NCBI GenBank assembly: GCA_024278655.1
Contig: JAJRSV010000145.1
Span: 1-22,433, forward strand
Direction: 5' to 3'
Source of the DNA: Bacteroidota bacterium
GTDB taxonomy: Bacteria > Bacteroidota > Ignavibacteria > Ignavibacteriales > Ignavibacteriaceae
DNA length: 22,433 bases
Shown here: in pieces, positions 14,452 to 22,433 of the stretch
How positions within the stretch are numbered: position 1 is the stretch's first letter
Layout: each line of letters opens with the position of its first letter
Notes under the pieces: model-generated
The model's input: the letters and a program-made list of their open reading frames with translations, nothing else
What the model was told of the DNA's origin: nothing
Database searches by the model: none
Program-made: the position numbers and the translations under genes

Positions 14452-14612
14452 TTTAAACCTATAAGCTAAAGAATCTGTTAAAAACAGTCCCTGATTGATT
14501 TTTACATAACGGTTTTATAGAGCTTAATTTTAAAAAACGTATATTGCGAAAAATTTTAATCCATTCTGATAGATTAAATCCGAATTTATAAAAGTAACTT
14601 TAGGAAAATTGT

Positions 14613-15302
14613 TTGAAGACTACCATCATGGTTATTATAACTGTATCCTTTTTATTCTTAATTTCAGATGAAATTAAAGCGCAATATTTAACCGCATCCA
14701 TAACAGAGACACCCGTTGTAAATATAGGAGCCGAATACTTTCCGCTCGATACAGTAACCACACTTTTATATGAATCCACGTTCGGTGAAACAACTTGCAC
14801 TACACGCTTTAACGGCAAAGGTTATATGCAGGAGTTCAGGTCGGATGATTTTGAGATGTATCAGTTGATTAATATAATCGATGATAAGTTCTCGGTTATA
14901 AGTCTGGATCAGGAAATTGATGTGTTCTTATTTATTACTCACAGCATCTCGGTTACTTACAGCGAACCCGCCGAACTGGTTTCACTTCCGCTGTTAAAAG
15001 ATGAAGAGTGGACATGGACAGGAATAGAATACGTTGATGACAATGTCGATACGGTATTTATTTCTACGGTATACTCAACCGATGAAGTGATAACCACGGA
15101 AGCAGGTGAGTTTAATTGTAAAAGGGTAGATTATGTTATCAGAAAGAGTTCGGGAAAAGTTACCAGGTACAAAGAATGGAGAGCTCCCGGAGTAGGACTG
15201 GTAAAATTGGAAGCTGTTCTCGACCCGAAAGGATTTGCGGGAACAATTCAAAGTCTTTTAGGTTACGATGAAATTTATTTTACGTTGAAGGCAATCCGCT
15301 AA
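14613..15302 (+). CDS. Secreted protein of unknown function
   Basis: 229 residues from a TTG start at 14613. The AGGA at 14602-14605 is well spaced for it, and the next ATG (14628) would shorten the signal peptide and lack a site. Signal peptide about 1-23 (FLFLISDEIKAQ). The mature part is beta-rich: PLDTVTTLLYESTFG, KDEEWTWTGIEY, VITTEAGEFNCKRVDYV and KEWRAPGVGLVKLEA. This last layout (a stem to calculate a property, then EW...GVGLVKLE) recalls the DUF3108/TapB-like proteins of this lineage, but I cannot name a family with certainty. Function unknown. The EamA gene follows after 83 bases, possibly in the same unit. Confidence 0.75.
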   Translation: MKTTIMVIITVSFLFLISDEIKAQYLTASITETPVVNIGAEYFPLDTVTTLLYESTFGETTCTTRFNGKGYMQEFRSDDFEMYQLINIIDDKFSVISLDQEIDVFLFITHSISVTYSEPAELVSLPLLKDEEWTWTGIEYVDDNVDTVFISTVYSTDEVITTEAGEFNCKRVDYVIRKSSGKVTRYKEWRAPGVGLVKLEAVLDPKGFAGTIQSLLGYDEIYFTLKAIR

Positions 15303-15385
15303 GCAAATCCGTTGATGAAACAATAAATCATTTTAGTATTTTACGCCGGTTAGAATTTTTCTTTCATTAATCTGTACGGATAGTC

Positions 15386-16270
15386 TTGTTTGGTGAACTG
15401 ATTGCTCTGCTTACGGCATTTCTTTGGTCCGGAACATCATTTGCATTTACGGAAGCATCGAAAAGAATCGGCTCGCTTCAGTTAAATGTTTCGCGGATGT
15501 CGCTTGCACTCATTTTTCTTTTTATAATCATAGCCGTATTTCAGTTTCCGCTGCAGCTTTCAACCGAACAGTATTACCTGCTTATAGCAAGCGGTTTTGC
15601 CGGATTGGTGTTCGGCGATTCATTTCTATTTAAATCATTTCAGCTAATTGGTGCCCGGCTTGGGATGCTGCTGATGGCATTAGCTCCCGCAATCAGTTCG
15701 GTGCTCGCTTTTATCTTCCTCGATGAAAATCTTTCCCTTATTTCAATTGTCGGTATAGCTGTTACATTAACGGGAATTGTTCTCGTTGTTCTGGAAAAGG
15801 ATGCAGATAAAAAATCGATTATTAAAATAAGCGGACTTGGTGTACTCTTTGGTTTGTTTGCTGCACTGGGGCAGGCATCGGGACTCGTGCTTGCAAAAGT
15901 TGCTTTCGAGATTGGTGATGTAAACGGGTTTGTTGCAGCGTTTGTTCGGTTGTTTGCCGCAGTTGCAATTATTCTTCCGGCAATGGTTCTTTTAAAAAGA
16001 TTCCGAAATCCTTACAAGGTTTTTAAGAATGATGCCAAAGCATTCAAAGCTACTATTATAGGAACAATACTGGGCCCTGTATTGGGAATAACAGGCAGTT
16101 TGATTGCCATTACATACACGAAGATAGGAATTGCATCGACGTTAATGTCAACTATGCCTGTTATAATGCTTCCGATATCAAAATATTATTACAAAGAAAA
16201 TATAACCTGGCGGGCTGTATTGGGAGCTGTAATAGCTGTGGCAGGTGTTTCCATTCTGTTTTTATCTTAA
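15386..16270 (+). CDS. EamA (DMT) family transporter
   Basis: 294 residues with ten membrane helices in two halves, each of the EamA type. The start FGELIALLTAFLWSGTSFAFTEASKRIG and the repeated element in the second half (GLGVLFGLFAALGQASGLVLAKVAF) are diagnostic. TTG 15386 is the first possible start in frame and lies where the first helix must begin, but the Shine-Dalgarno match is weak. Substrate unknown. It is not a close match to the EamA protein at 9861-10766. It ends 31 bases from the convergent kinase gene. Confidence 0.87.
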   Translation: MFGELIALLTAFLWSGTSFAFTEASKRIGSLQLNVSRMSLALIFLFIIIAVFQFPLQLSTEQYYLLIASGFAGLVFGDSFLFKSFQLIGARLGMLLMALAPAISSVLAFIFLDENLSLISIVGIAVTLTGIVLVVLEKDADKKSIIKISGLGVLFGLFAALGQASGLVLAKVAFEIGDVNGFVAAFVRLFAAVAIILPAMVLLKRFRNPYKVFKNDAKAFKATIIGTILGPVLGITGSLIAITYTKIGIASTLMSTMPVIMLPISKYYYKENITWRAVLGAVIAVAGVSILFLS

Positions 16271-16301
16271 GTGTAAAATTAAACTTTAAACTATTTCCCT
16301 T

Positions 16302-17477
16302 TCAGTTAACCTTTTCTACAGCACTGAATATTTTTGGTATTTCGATTGTGAAAATAGTTTGCAACATTTTGTTTGAAACAAAGTACACCTTTCCGCCCAG
16401 GTATTGCTCAACAAAAAGTTTTACGCTGTAGGTTCCGATACCTCTTCCGTAGTTTCCTTTTGTGCTGAAAGAACGCTGGAATATTTGCATTTGAATATTT
16501 AAAGGAATAACGCCGTTATTCTTTACATTCAAATATATACTATCATTGGTTTGGTCTGCATAAACAATTACCGGTTCTCCATCTTTAACTGCTTCGAGAG
16601 CGTTTTTAACCAGGTTGCCTAACGATCGCAAAAGCAAATTTTCCTCGGTTTCAATTACAGCATCTTTTTCCAACGGTTTTACTTCTATCGTTTTTCCTTT
16701 TGCTACTTCGTGATCAAGATAAATTTCCTTTACTTTTGTAATGATTGAGTTAATACTTACCGGCTTAGGGTTGACCTCTAAATTTCCGTTTTCTGCATAA
16801 AGCAGGTCACGCTGGAATTGTATTTCGCTTATCAACTGGTTTGATGAAGTAAGCAGCATCTGCGAAAATTCGTTAAACTCATCCGGGTCCTGAATTTGAG
16901 GTAGTATAGTTGCAATACCGTTTATAGCCGATGCGGTGTTCAGAACATCGTGGAAAAATATTCTTTCCAGCATCCGGCGCTTTTTCTCGTCCTCAATGTT
17001 TTTAATTGAAAACAAAGTATAGTATTTGTTGTCTATATGTAAAAGTGAAGAAAACACTTTAAGATTTAGTGCCGCTTCACCTTTTCCGGTGTCTACGGTT
17101 ATACGGCATTCACCCGAGCAGTTAAGCATGGATTCCCTGCTGTACTTATTGCATTTACCGGCACCGCATTCGGTACAGAATTTTGAAGTACCGCAACCGG
17201 CGGGCATTTCGAACGCATGTATACAACGCAGCGCTTCGCCAATACGCTGACCGTAAATGGTTCCTTTATCGGACGGGTGTAATATGTTTACGGCTTTGCT
17301 GTTGTAAGCAACAATCTGGCGGTTCCAGTTTAAGATAACCACCAAATCCGGAAAACCTTCCAACAGTTGATTTATCAGGTTATTGTTTTTGAATAACTTT
17401 ACATCTCTTTCGATTTCCTCTGTTGTGCTTCGGTCGGGAGTATCGTAAAAAGTTTCTTTGATTGTTATAGTTTCCAT
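16302..17477 (-). CDS. Sensor histidine kinase with Cys-rich PAS domain
   Basis: 391 residues, no membrane helix, so cytoplasmic. A PAS domain (about 32-160) holds seven cysteines within 40 residues: C85, C95, C101, C104, C109, C120 and C124 (RCIHAFEMPAGCGTSKFC, CNKYSRESMLNCSGEC). The GCGTxxFCxxCGA pattern is known in a subgroup of kinases where it may hold an iron-sulfur cluster or zinc. Phospho-acceptor His176 lies in FFHDVLNTASAI. The ATPase domain (about 275-385) has the N-box NLVKNALEAV, G1 VKNNGVIP, in which the usual Asp of DNG is Asn, and G2 GRGIGTYSVKLFVEQYLGG. It lies 16 bases downstream of the M14 peptidase gene on the same strand. No response regulator is adjacent. Kinase identity is firm; signal is inferred to be redox or metal. 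Confidence 0.9.
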   Translation of the reverse strand: METITIKETFYDTPDRSTTEEIERDVKLFKNNNLINQLLEGFPDLVVILNWNRQIVAYNSKAVNILHPSDKGTIYGQRIGEALRCIHAFEMPAGCGTSKFCTECGAGKCNKYSRESMLNCSGECRITVDTGKGEAALNLKVFSSLLHIDNKYYTLFSIKNIEDEKKRRMLERIFFHDVLNTASAINGIATILPQIQDPDEFNEFSQMLLTSSNQLISEIQFQRDLLYAENGNLEVNPKPVSINSIITKVKEIYLDHEVAKGKTIEVKPLEKDAVIETEENLLLRSLGNLVKNALEAVKDGEPVIVYADQTNDSIYLNVKNNGVIPLNIQMQIFQRSFSTKGNYGRGIGTYSVKLFVEQYLGGKVYFVSNKMLQTIFTIEIPKIFSAVEKVN

Positions 17478-17493
17478 TACTTACCTTGAGATT

Positions 17494-19245
17494 TTAATAT
17501 AGGAGCATAACCGGATAAACCCTGTAATGATTATCGAAATAAGGAGAACGCTCATAAAAATAATTCAGCCGTTCCATCGGGTTATCTCTGAATGATTTAT
17601 CATTCTTTAATTTGTTGTAAAATTCATTTCGCAATTTCTCATCGTTGTTCAGCATTTCTTCGGCAAGCTTCTCCATTACGTACGGTTCAAAATATTCTTT
17701 TCTTTCGAAGATTGCGTTCATAAATCCCCATTTAACAAATGAGTCGCCGGCTTTTGGTTCTAAAAGATTAGCGATTACTCTTACTGTCCGCTGGTTTGTG
17801 AGTATAAGGAATGTACCGGCAGGTATGTTTACAGTTTCCTGATAAGTATCATATTCGAAGTTCACTCTTTGTCTGCCTTCGTAAGAAGTTTTTGAAAAAT
17901 CAACACTCTTAAATTTCAAGCGGGTGACTTGCAAGAGTGTGTCTGCAGCAATTGTATCAACTAATATGCCATGGAGCAGCATCCTGTTTATTAAATATTT
18001 CCACTCTGCTGGTATTAAATAAGCCGATGGAATTCTAACCGAATCGGAAGTTATAACATCGTAGTAAAATTTTACTTTTAGGTCTTTCTTTTTGTTTGTG
18101 TAAACCAGTTTTTGGGAACCGGAAACTGCCGAAGAATCCAAATAATACTCGTAACCTTTCAGGTTAACCATTTTATACTTGTCAGAGTATTTGTAAGCTA
18201 CAGGCAGGTAATTCTTTTCGTTAAAAAACTCTTCGATTGATTTTTCATCCGCCTCTTTGTTTAATCTTTTTAGTCCGGGTGCTTCGAGTGAAATAAATTC
18301 CATAACGGTTTCCAGTGCCGCCTTTGTAGAATATACTCTTTCTTTGTATGGTTTTATCATATGAGTTTCAATTAAAAGTGAAGGACGGTTTTGAATGGCG
18401 GCATACCCGGTTGAAAATCGCGGGGTGGCAGCCCAGTCAGTTATACCGTCATCCAAACCTTTACTCCAGTTTTTAAGACTGATATACGGTCGGATTAAAA
18501 ATCCACGTTTGCTCACACCTCTTTCGAAATAAGGAATGAATTTATTCTTAAGCCATTCTGCAGTGCCGGAGTAAATGTTTGAGAACTTCTCAACGCCGTA
18601 AGTAATAGAGTATTGATAATCCGCTCCATCGGTTGTGTGAGTATCAATCATAAAATCGGGCAGCCATTCGGAGTAGAGTTTGAGCAATGCCTGCATTTCG
18701 GGTGCATCGGCTTTCAGCCAGTCGCGGTTCAGGTTTAAATTTTGTGCAGTGGTCCGCCATCCCATCTCTTCCGGTCCGTTCTGGTTTATGCGGTTATACC
18801 TGCTCATCCTTTCGTGTCCGTCAACATTAAAAATCGGCACAACAATAAGCGTTAAGCTGTCTATTAGATTTTCTTTTTCTTTTGTGATAAGAATTTCTCT
18901 CAACAGAAGCATACTTGCATCTTTTCCTTCAATCTCTCCCGAGTGGATGCCGTTGATTATCAACAGAACCGGTCTGTTTGATTTTGCCGATTCGGTTGGA
19001 GTAAAAGTTTTTGCCTTCGAAACAATCAGGTACTTTAGCTCTCTTCCCTGCGGCGAAATACCGAAAGTTTTCATCTCGGCATATTCGGACGAATCGGCGA
19101 GCATCCGGAAATATTCCATTGTTTCGTTGTAACGGGGCGTTGCGGTAAATCCGGATTGCTCAAAATATGTAATCCATGCAGGATTGTTTTGAGAAAATAA
19201 ATTTCCGCTGAAAATTAATAGAAGGAATAAAAAAAACTTTTTCAT
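17494..19245 (-). CDS. Secreted M14-family zinc carboxypeptidase
   Basis: 583 residues with a signal peptide (1-18, ending NLFSQN). The M14 zinc-carboxypeptidase core runs from about 30 to 320: zinc ligands H101 and E104 in GIHSGEIEG, H203 in DTHTTDG, the substrate-binding NLNRDW (171-176), and the catalytic Glu293 in LLIETHMIK. The remaining 260 residues are an accessory beta-rich region (LRVNFEYDTYQETVNIPAGTFLI-like) common to large Bacteroidota M14 enzymes. Likely function is removal of C-terminal amino acids from peptides in the periplasm or outside the cell. It leads a two-gene unit with the histidine kinase. The upstream 226 bp toward the TerB-like gene should hold divergent promoters. 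Confidence 0.92.
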   Translation of the reverse strand: MKKFFLFLLLIFSGNLFSQNNPAWITYFEQSGFTATPRYNETMEYFRMLADSSEYAEMKTFGISPQGRELKYLIVSKAKTFTPTESAKSNRPVLLIINGIHSGEIEGKDASMLLLREILITKEKENLIDSLTLIVVPIFNVDGHERMSRYNRINQNGPEEMGWRTTAQNLNLNRDWLKADAPEMQALLKLYSEWLPDFMIDTHTTDGADYQYSITYGVEKFSNIYSGTAEWLKNKFIPYFERGVSKRGFLIRPYISLKNWSKGLDDGITDWAATPRFSTGYAAIQNRPSLLIETHMIKPYKERVYSTKAALETVMEFISLEAPGLKRLNKEADEKSIEEFFNEKNYLPVAYKYSDKYKMVNLKGYEYYLDSSAVSGSQKLVYTNKKKDLKVKFYYDVITSDSVRIPSAYLIPAEWKYLINRMLLHGILVDTIAADTLLQVTRLKFKSVDFSKTSYEGRQRVNFEYDTYQETVNIPAGTFLILTNQRTVRVIANLLEPKAGDSFVKWGFMNAIFERKEYFEPYVMEKLAEEMLNNDEKLRNEFYNKLKNDKSFRDNPMERLNYFYERSPYFDNHYRVYPVMLLY

Positions 19246-19472
19246 AACATTGCTTCTGATTATTTAAACATAATTCAACTTTGAATGTTAAGAATAGGGA
19301 AAAAAGAACAAAAATTGAACATTTACTTAAGTCTTTCAGAACTTCTCAATATTTTATATATCTAAATAGTTGAGTGCCGGTTCGCACAAAATATTATGGG
19401 GAACGTAATTAGAATTTTTTTATCTAATAATATTTTATACATTTAACCATCATCAATTTTAGGAGTTACAAT

Positions 19473-19886
19473 ATGCAAATACCCGTAAAAGACCGCAGCA
19501 GTTATCTGAAGGGTTTGCTTGTTGTAGCCAAAAAAGACAATCAATTAGCCGAGCCTGAAAAAGAAATAATAAGAACAGTTGCCAGCCGCCTCGGTTTTTC
19601 ACAAACTTTCTACGAATATACAATCAACAATCTTCTTGCTAACGAATACATTGATGAAGAACCCATAAAATTTTCCGATAAGATGATTGCAAAATCGTTT
19701 TTGATTGACGGCTTACGGTTAGCCGATTGCGATAACAAGCTTGACGACAGGGAGATAAACTGGCTTAAAGAAACCTGCGTTGCTAACGGTATCGACTTAA
19801 AATGGTTAGAGCAGAAACTGAATGAAGTTAAAACTTCTCCCAAACTGGTAACCGGTGCGGACTTTGCACTTTACACGCTCATCTGA
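19473..19886 (+). CDS. TerB-like domain protein
   Basis: 137 residues, all-helical, with the TerB/tellurite-resistance-like pattern: KGLLVVAKKDNQLAEPEKEIIRTVASRLGF and LIDGLRLADCDNKLDDREINWLKETCVANGI. The repeated ADxDxxLDxxE-type element is the family mark and could bind a divalent cation. No other Ter genes are present, so a role in tellurite resistance is not supported; such stand-alone domains are often linked to membrane or stress functions. AGGAG lies eight bases before the ATG. It is monocistronic as far as I can see, with the peptidase gene divergent and tdh 128 bases downstream. Confidence 0.75.
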   Translation: MQIPVKDRSSYLKGLLVVAKKDNQLAEPEKEIIRTVASRLGFSQTFYEYTINNLLANEYIDEEPIKFSDKMIAKSFLIDGLRLADCDNKLDDREINWLKETCVANGIDLKWLEQKLNEVKTSPKLVTGADFALYTLI

Positions 19887-20014
19887 TTTTCTCCCCCACC
19901 GATTTTTTCCCTTCAACTTTTGTTGTTTACTCGCCTTATTTCTAATTTTAAATAATAATTAATAACTCTTTCTGATAAATGAACTCTTCAATATTCTAAT
20001 CATAAGGATTTTAT

Positions 20015-21055
20015 ATGAAGAAAATGAAAGCCCTCGTAAAAAAGTATTCAAAACCCGGTTTGTGGATGGATGAAGTTCCCGTTCCCGAAATAGGTATCGA
20101 TGACGTGTTGATTAAAATTCATAAAACTTCAATATGCGGAACCGATGTTCATATTTATAACTGGGATGAGTGGGCGCAAAAAACAATTCCGGTTCCGATG
20201 GTAATAGGGCACGAATACGTTGGCACGATTGAGGCAATAGGAAGCAATGTACACGATGTACGGATTGGCGAGCTTGTAAGCGGCGAAGGACATATAACCT
20301 GCGGACGCTGCAGAAACTGTCGTGCCGGAAGGCATCATCTTTGTCCAAATACAAAAGGCGTTGGTGTTAATCGTTCCGGTTGTTTTGCAGAGTATCTCGT
20401 TATTCCCGTTTCGAATGTTTGGCACTGCGACCCGAATATTCCTACCGATGTTTTATCTGTATTCGATCCGTTCGGAAATGCAACACACACCGCCTTGTCG
20501 TTCGATCTTTTGGGCGAAGATGTTTTAATTACAGGCGCCGGTCCGATTGGAATAATGGCAGCAGCAATTGCTAAACATGCAGGTGCAAGGTTTGTTGTTA
20601 TTACCGATGTTAATCCCTACCGTCTTGAATTAGCACAGAAGATGGGCGTAACAAGAGCAGTGAATGTAACAAAAGAAAAGCTTCCCGATATTGTAAAAGA
20701 ATTGGGAATGAGAGAAGGGTTCGACGTTGGCTTGGAAATGTCGGGCAATCCGCAAGCTCTTAACGATATGATTGAAGTAATGTTCCATGGCGGAAAGATT
20801 GCACTGCTTGGAATTCTGCCTTCAAGTGCTGCGGTTGACTGGGAGAAAATAATTTTTAACGGACTCACACTAAAAGGAATTTACGGGCGGCAGGTTTTTG
20901 AAACCTGGTACAAAATGCAGTCGATGGTCCAAAGCGGATTGGATATTACTCCGGTTATTACGCACCATTTTAATTACGAAGATTTTGAAGAAGGATTCGA
21001 GCTTATGAAATCCGGTAACTCCGGTAAGATAATTCTTAATTGGAGTGAATTATAA
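20015..21055 (+). CDS. tdh: L-threonine 3-dehydrogenase
   Basis: 346 residues, full length for the zinc medium-chain dehydrogenase family. Oxidises threonine to 2-amino-3-ketobutyrate with NAD. Catalytic zinc ligands are C41 (SICGTDVHIYNWDEW), H66 and E67 (GHEYVG). The structural zinc cysteines are C96, C99, C102 and C110. The Rossmann motif is GAGPIG (174-179), followed by VITDVNPYRLELAQKMG. The DVHIYNWDEW segment and GRQVFETWYKMQSMV tail separate TDH from alcohol dehydrogenases. AAGGA precedes ATG 20015 at good distance; a second ATG nine bases on is less well placed. Its partner glycine C-acetyltransferase follows 384 bp downstream. Confidence 0.97.
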   Translation: MKKMKALVKKYSKPGLWMDEVPVPEIGIDDVLIKIHKTSICGTDVHIYNWDEWAQKTIPVPMVIGHEYVGTIEAIGSNVHDVRIGELVSGEGHITCGRCRNCRAGRHHLCPNTKGVGVNRSGCFAEYLVIPVSNVWHCDPNIPTDVLSVFDPFGNATHTALSFDLLGEDVLITGAGPIGIMAAAIAKHAGARFVVITDVNPYRLELAQKMGVTRAVNVTKEKLPDIVKELGMREGFDVGLEMSGNPQALNDMIEVMFHGGKIALLGILPSSAAVDWEKIIFNGLTLKGIYGRQVFETWYKMQSMVQSGLDITPVITHHFNYEDFEEGFELMKSGNSGKIILNWSEL

Positions 21056-21082
21056 TTGCTAAGATAAACCGATTGATGAAAA

Positions 21083-21122
21083 GACTGTGTGACTGTAAGA
21101 CGATGAGACTTTGAGACTATTG
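21083..21122 (+). repeat. Five tandem 8-bp units GACNNNNN
   Basis: GACTGTGT, GACTGTAA, GACGATGA, GACTTTGA and GACTATTG follow one another with no gap. The first three bases are constant and others are partly shared. The 8-base period cannot be codon-based. It is imperfect and short; origin and role are unknown. Confidence 0.6.
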
Positions 21123-21155
21123 GAATTGGAGATTATGTAACTTTGTAACAAGCAG

Positions 21156-21177
21156 CCCACAGTTTCAGAGACTGTGT
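21156..21177 (+). repeat. 22-bp REP-like element, forward copy
   Basis: CCYACAGTT..AGAGACTGTGT: an internal hairpin CACAGT/ACTGTG with a 7-nt loop. It matches the reverse complement of 21277-21298 at 19 of 22 positions, so the two form a large inverted repeat around about 100 bases. Confidence 0.65.
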
Positions 21178-21276
21178 TAGAATTAGCAATTTACATTAAC
21201 ACCGGAATTTATTCCGGTGATTTTAGGCGAAAAACACAACTTTCGTTAAACGGTTTTAACCGTTTTTCCGATTTTC

Positions 21277-21298
21277 ACACAGTCTCTTTAACTGTAGG
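21277..21298 (-). repeat. 22-bp REP-like element, inverted copy
   Basis: Reverse complement of the element at 21156-21177 with three differences; both carry an ACAGT...ACTGT hairpin and share the 11-bp end AGAGACTGTGT exactly. The arms could pair with each other in the transcript and close the region between. Confidence 0.65.
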
Positions 21299-21439
21299 AA
21301 TAAGGACAAAAAACGCATTAAATGTTTAACCGTTTCAACGGTTTTAAGAAGGTGCGAAACTAATTATACACTTTTATCATAAGAAACAAGTTGATTGAAA
21401 AAATCATTCTTGAAATTATAAAAAATAACAGGTGGTAAA

Positions 21440-22433
21440 ATGACTGAATCAACAAAAAAATATTACAGCGATATTTTAACTTCCATCGAAAAGGAAGGAT
21501 TGTATAAAAAGGAAAGAGTGATAACAAGCCCGCAGGCAGCAAAAATTGAAGTGATGGGCGGACAGGAAGTTTTGAACATGTGTGCTAATAATTATCTCGG
21601 TCTGGCAAATCACCCCGAAATAATTAAAGCCGCAAAAGAGAGTTACGATAAATGGGGTTACGGGCTTTCGTCGGTAAGATTCATCTGCGGTACGCAGCAA
21701 ATACACAAAGAGCTTGAAGAAAAGATAACAGAGTTCCTCGGTATGGAAGATACGATACTCTACACTTCCTGCTTCGATGCAAACGGCGGATTGTTCGAAA
21801 CCATTCTTACTGCCGAAGATGCAGTAATAAGCGATGAACTGAATCACGCAAGTATTATCGACGGAATTCGTCTTTGCAAAGCTCAAAGGTACCGCTATAA
21901 AAATAATGATATGAACGACCTCGAAGAGAAACTGAAAGAAGCAAAGTCAAACGGTGCAAAGCAAATGCTTATTGCTACCGACGGTGTTTTCTCGATGGAC
22001 GGTTACATTGCCAACTTAAAAGGCATTTGCGATTTAGCCGATAAGTACGGTGCAATGGTAATGGTTGATGATTCGCACGCTGTAGGATTTATGGGCAAGC
22101 ACGGTAAAGGAACTCACGAATATAACGATGTGATGGGAAGAGTTGATATTATTACAGGAACATTGGGTAAAGCATTAGGCGGTGCAAGCGGCGGCTATAC
22201 TTCTGCACGTAAAGAAATTGTTGACTTGCTTCGTCAGCGTTCACGTCCTTATCTTTTTTCGAACACTGTTGCTCCTGCTATTATTGCGGCATCGCTTAAA
22301 GTGTTAAATATGTTAAGCGAAACAACCGAACTGCGCGACCGGCTCGAAAGCAATACTAAATACTTCCGTGAAAAAATTAAAGAAGCGGGTTTCGAAATTA
22401 AGGAAGGTGTGCATCCCATCGTTCCGATAATGC
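21440..22433 (+). CDS. kbl: Glycine C-acetyltransferase (2-amino-3-ketobutyrate CoA ligase), cut by window end
   Basis: The visible 331 residues belong to the PLP-dependent alpha-oxoamine synthase family; about 65 residues are missing at the C-terminus. The enzyme splits 2-amino-3-ketobutyrate with CoA into glycine and acetyl-CoA. Key parts: MCANNYLGLANHPEI, GYGLSSVRFICGTQQIHKELE, the PLP-stacking DELNHASIIDGIRL, VDDSHAVGFMGKHGKGT, and the PLP lysine Lys244 in TGTLGKALGGASGGYT, the same number as in the E. coli enzyme. The start follows AGGTGG at four bases. It is the natural partner of tdh upstream, completing threonine breakdown to glycine. That pairing separates it from BioF or serine palmitoyltransferase. 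Confidence 0.95.
   Translation, partial: MTESTKKYYSDILTSIEKEGLYKKERVITSPQAAKIEVMGGQEVLNMCANNYLGLANHPEIIKAAKESYDKWGYGLSSVRFICGTQQIHKELEEKITEFLGMEDTILYTSCFDANGGLFETILTAEDAVISDELNHASIIDGIRLCKAQRYRYKNNDMNDLEEKLKEAKSNGAKQMLIATDGVFSMDGYIANLKGICDLADKYGAMVMVDDSHAVGFMGKHGKGTHEYNDVMGRVDIITGTLGKALGGASGGYTSARKEIVDLLRQRSRPYLFSNTVAPAIIAASLKVLNMLSETTELRDRLESNTKYFREKIKEAGFEIKEGVHPIVPIM

Larger units (their letters stand above)
21056..21439. other. Non-coding tdh-kbl spacer full of hairpins and short repeats
   Basis: I see no gene in these 384 bases. From left to right the stretch holds: five consecutive 8-base units beginning GAC (21083-21122); two inverted copies of a 22-base element (21156-21177 and 21277-21298); a 9-bp hairpin CACCGGAAT/ATTCCGGTG (21200-21219); the palindrome AAACGGTT-TT-AACCGTTT (21248-21265); and AACCGTT-TC-AACGGTT (21328-21343). 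The nested symmetry suggests inserted REP- or MITE-like elements between two genes of one pathway. An AGGTGG site near the end serves the kbl start. Confidence 0.7.

Noticed and set aside
18680..19132. 150-residue plus-strand ORF
   Set aside because: Lies fully antisense to the zinc-ligand region of the M14 peptidase gene and has Ser-rich shadow composition.
19473..19886. Tellurite resistance operon
   Set aside because: Only a single TerB-like domain is present, with no terC, terD or terZ-type genes.
21083..21122. Possible CRISPR array
   Set aside because: Units are 8 bases with no spacers and no cas genes nearby.
21476..21886. 136-residue minus-strand ORF
   Set aside because: Antisense to conserved kbl coding sequence with no start signal.

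Overview
The window looks like chromosomal DNA from an AT-rich member of the Bacteroidota/Ignavibacteriota lineage (Ignavibacteria, possibly Melioribacter-like). The main reasons are a secreted protein with a typical type IX secretion tail (NYPNPFNPSTKIRY...GKEV...GGIYFYTL), a TonB-dependent receptor with an N-terminal carboxypeptidase-regulatory-like domain, and many lipoprotein or Sec signals of the KxxLLLL...AQ type. This placement is inference; no rRNA or tRNA gene was seen.

Region 1 (about 1-5826): the tail of an unrecognised gene, then a six-gene plus-strand metal locus. It holds a CsoR-like repressor, a small CxxC thioredoxin-like protein, a TonB-dependent receptor, a small outer-membrane beta-barrel, a secreted HMA protein and an NHL-repeat lipoprotein. 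The receptor carries CxxxM in its plug and HxM in its barrel, spaced as in the OprC/NosA copper receptors, and has an HMA metal-binding domain fused to its C-terminus. The first two genes share an unusual promoter (TTGACAAACA + C5/C6, 18-nt spacer), probably a CsoR-type operator. The repressor itself lacks the usual copper ligands. I read this as a copper-acquisition operon of unusual design and as the most interesting system here.

Region 2 (424-519 and 5823-6749): REP-like hairpins with a GTAG foot, in inverted pairs around a REP-associated tyrosine transposase (RAYT), with one more pair upstream of the csoR-like gene. Two of the GTAG feet supply the stop codon of the gene before them.

Region 3 (6755-9773, minus strand): a partial arsenosugar biosynthesis cluster with the radical SAM protein ArsS, its AhpD-like companion, a TIGR04282-type transferase and a DUF547 secreted protein. 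No arsM is present. An EamA transporter (9861-10766) lies upstream on the same strand.

Region 4 (10890-11769, minus): a UPF0251/DUF134 regulator and a His-rich NifX/NifB-like protein, with a 20-bp perfect palindrome upstream and a clear terminator downstream.

Region 5 (11926-16270, plus): enolase, a T9SS cargo protein, a secreted protein of unknown function and a second EamA transporter. Terminators follow the first two.

Region 6 (16302-19245, minus): a histidine kinase with a Cys-rich PAS domain directly downstream of a secreted M14 zinc carboxypeptidase. Region 7 (19473-22433, plus): a TerB-like protein, then threonine dehydrogenase and glycine C-acetyltransferase (cut by the window end). 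These last two convert threonine to glycine and acetyl-CoA. They are separated by about 380 bp of repeats and hairpins.
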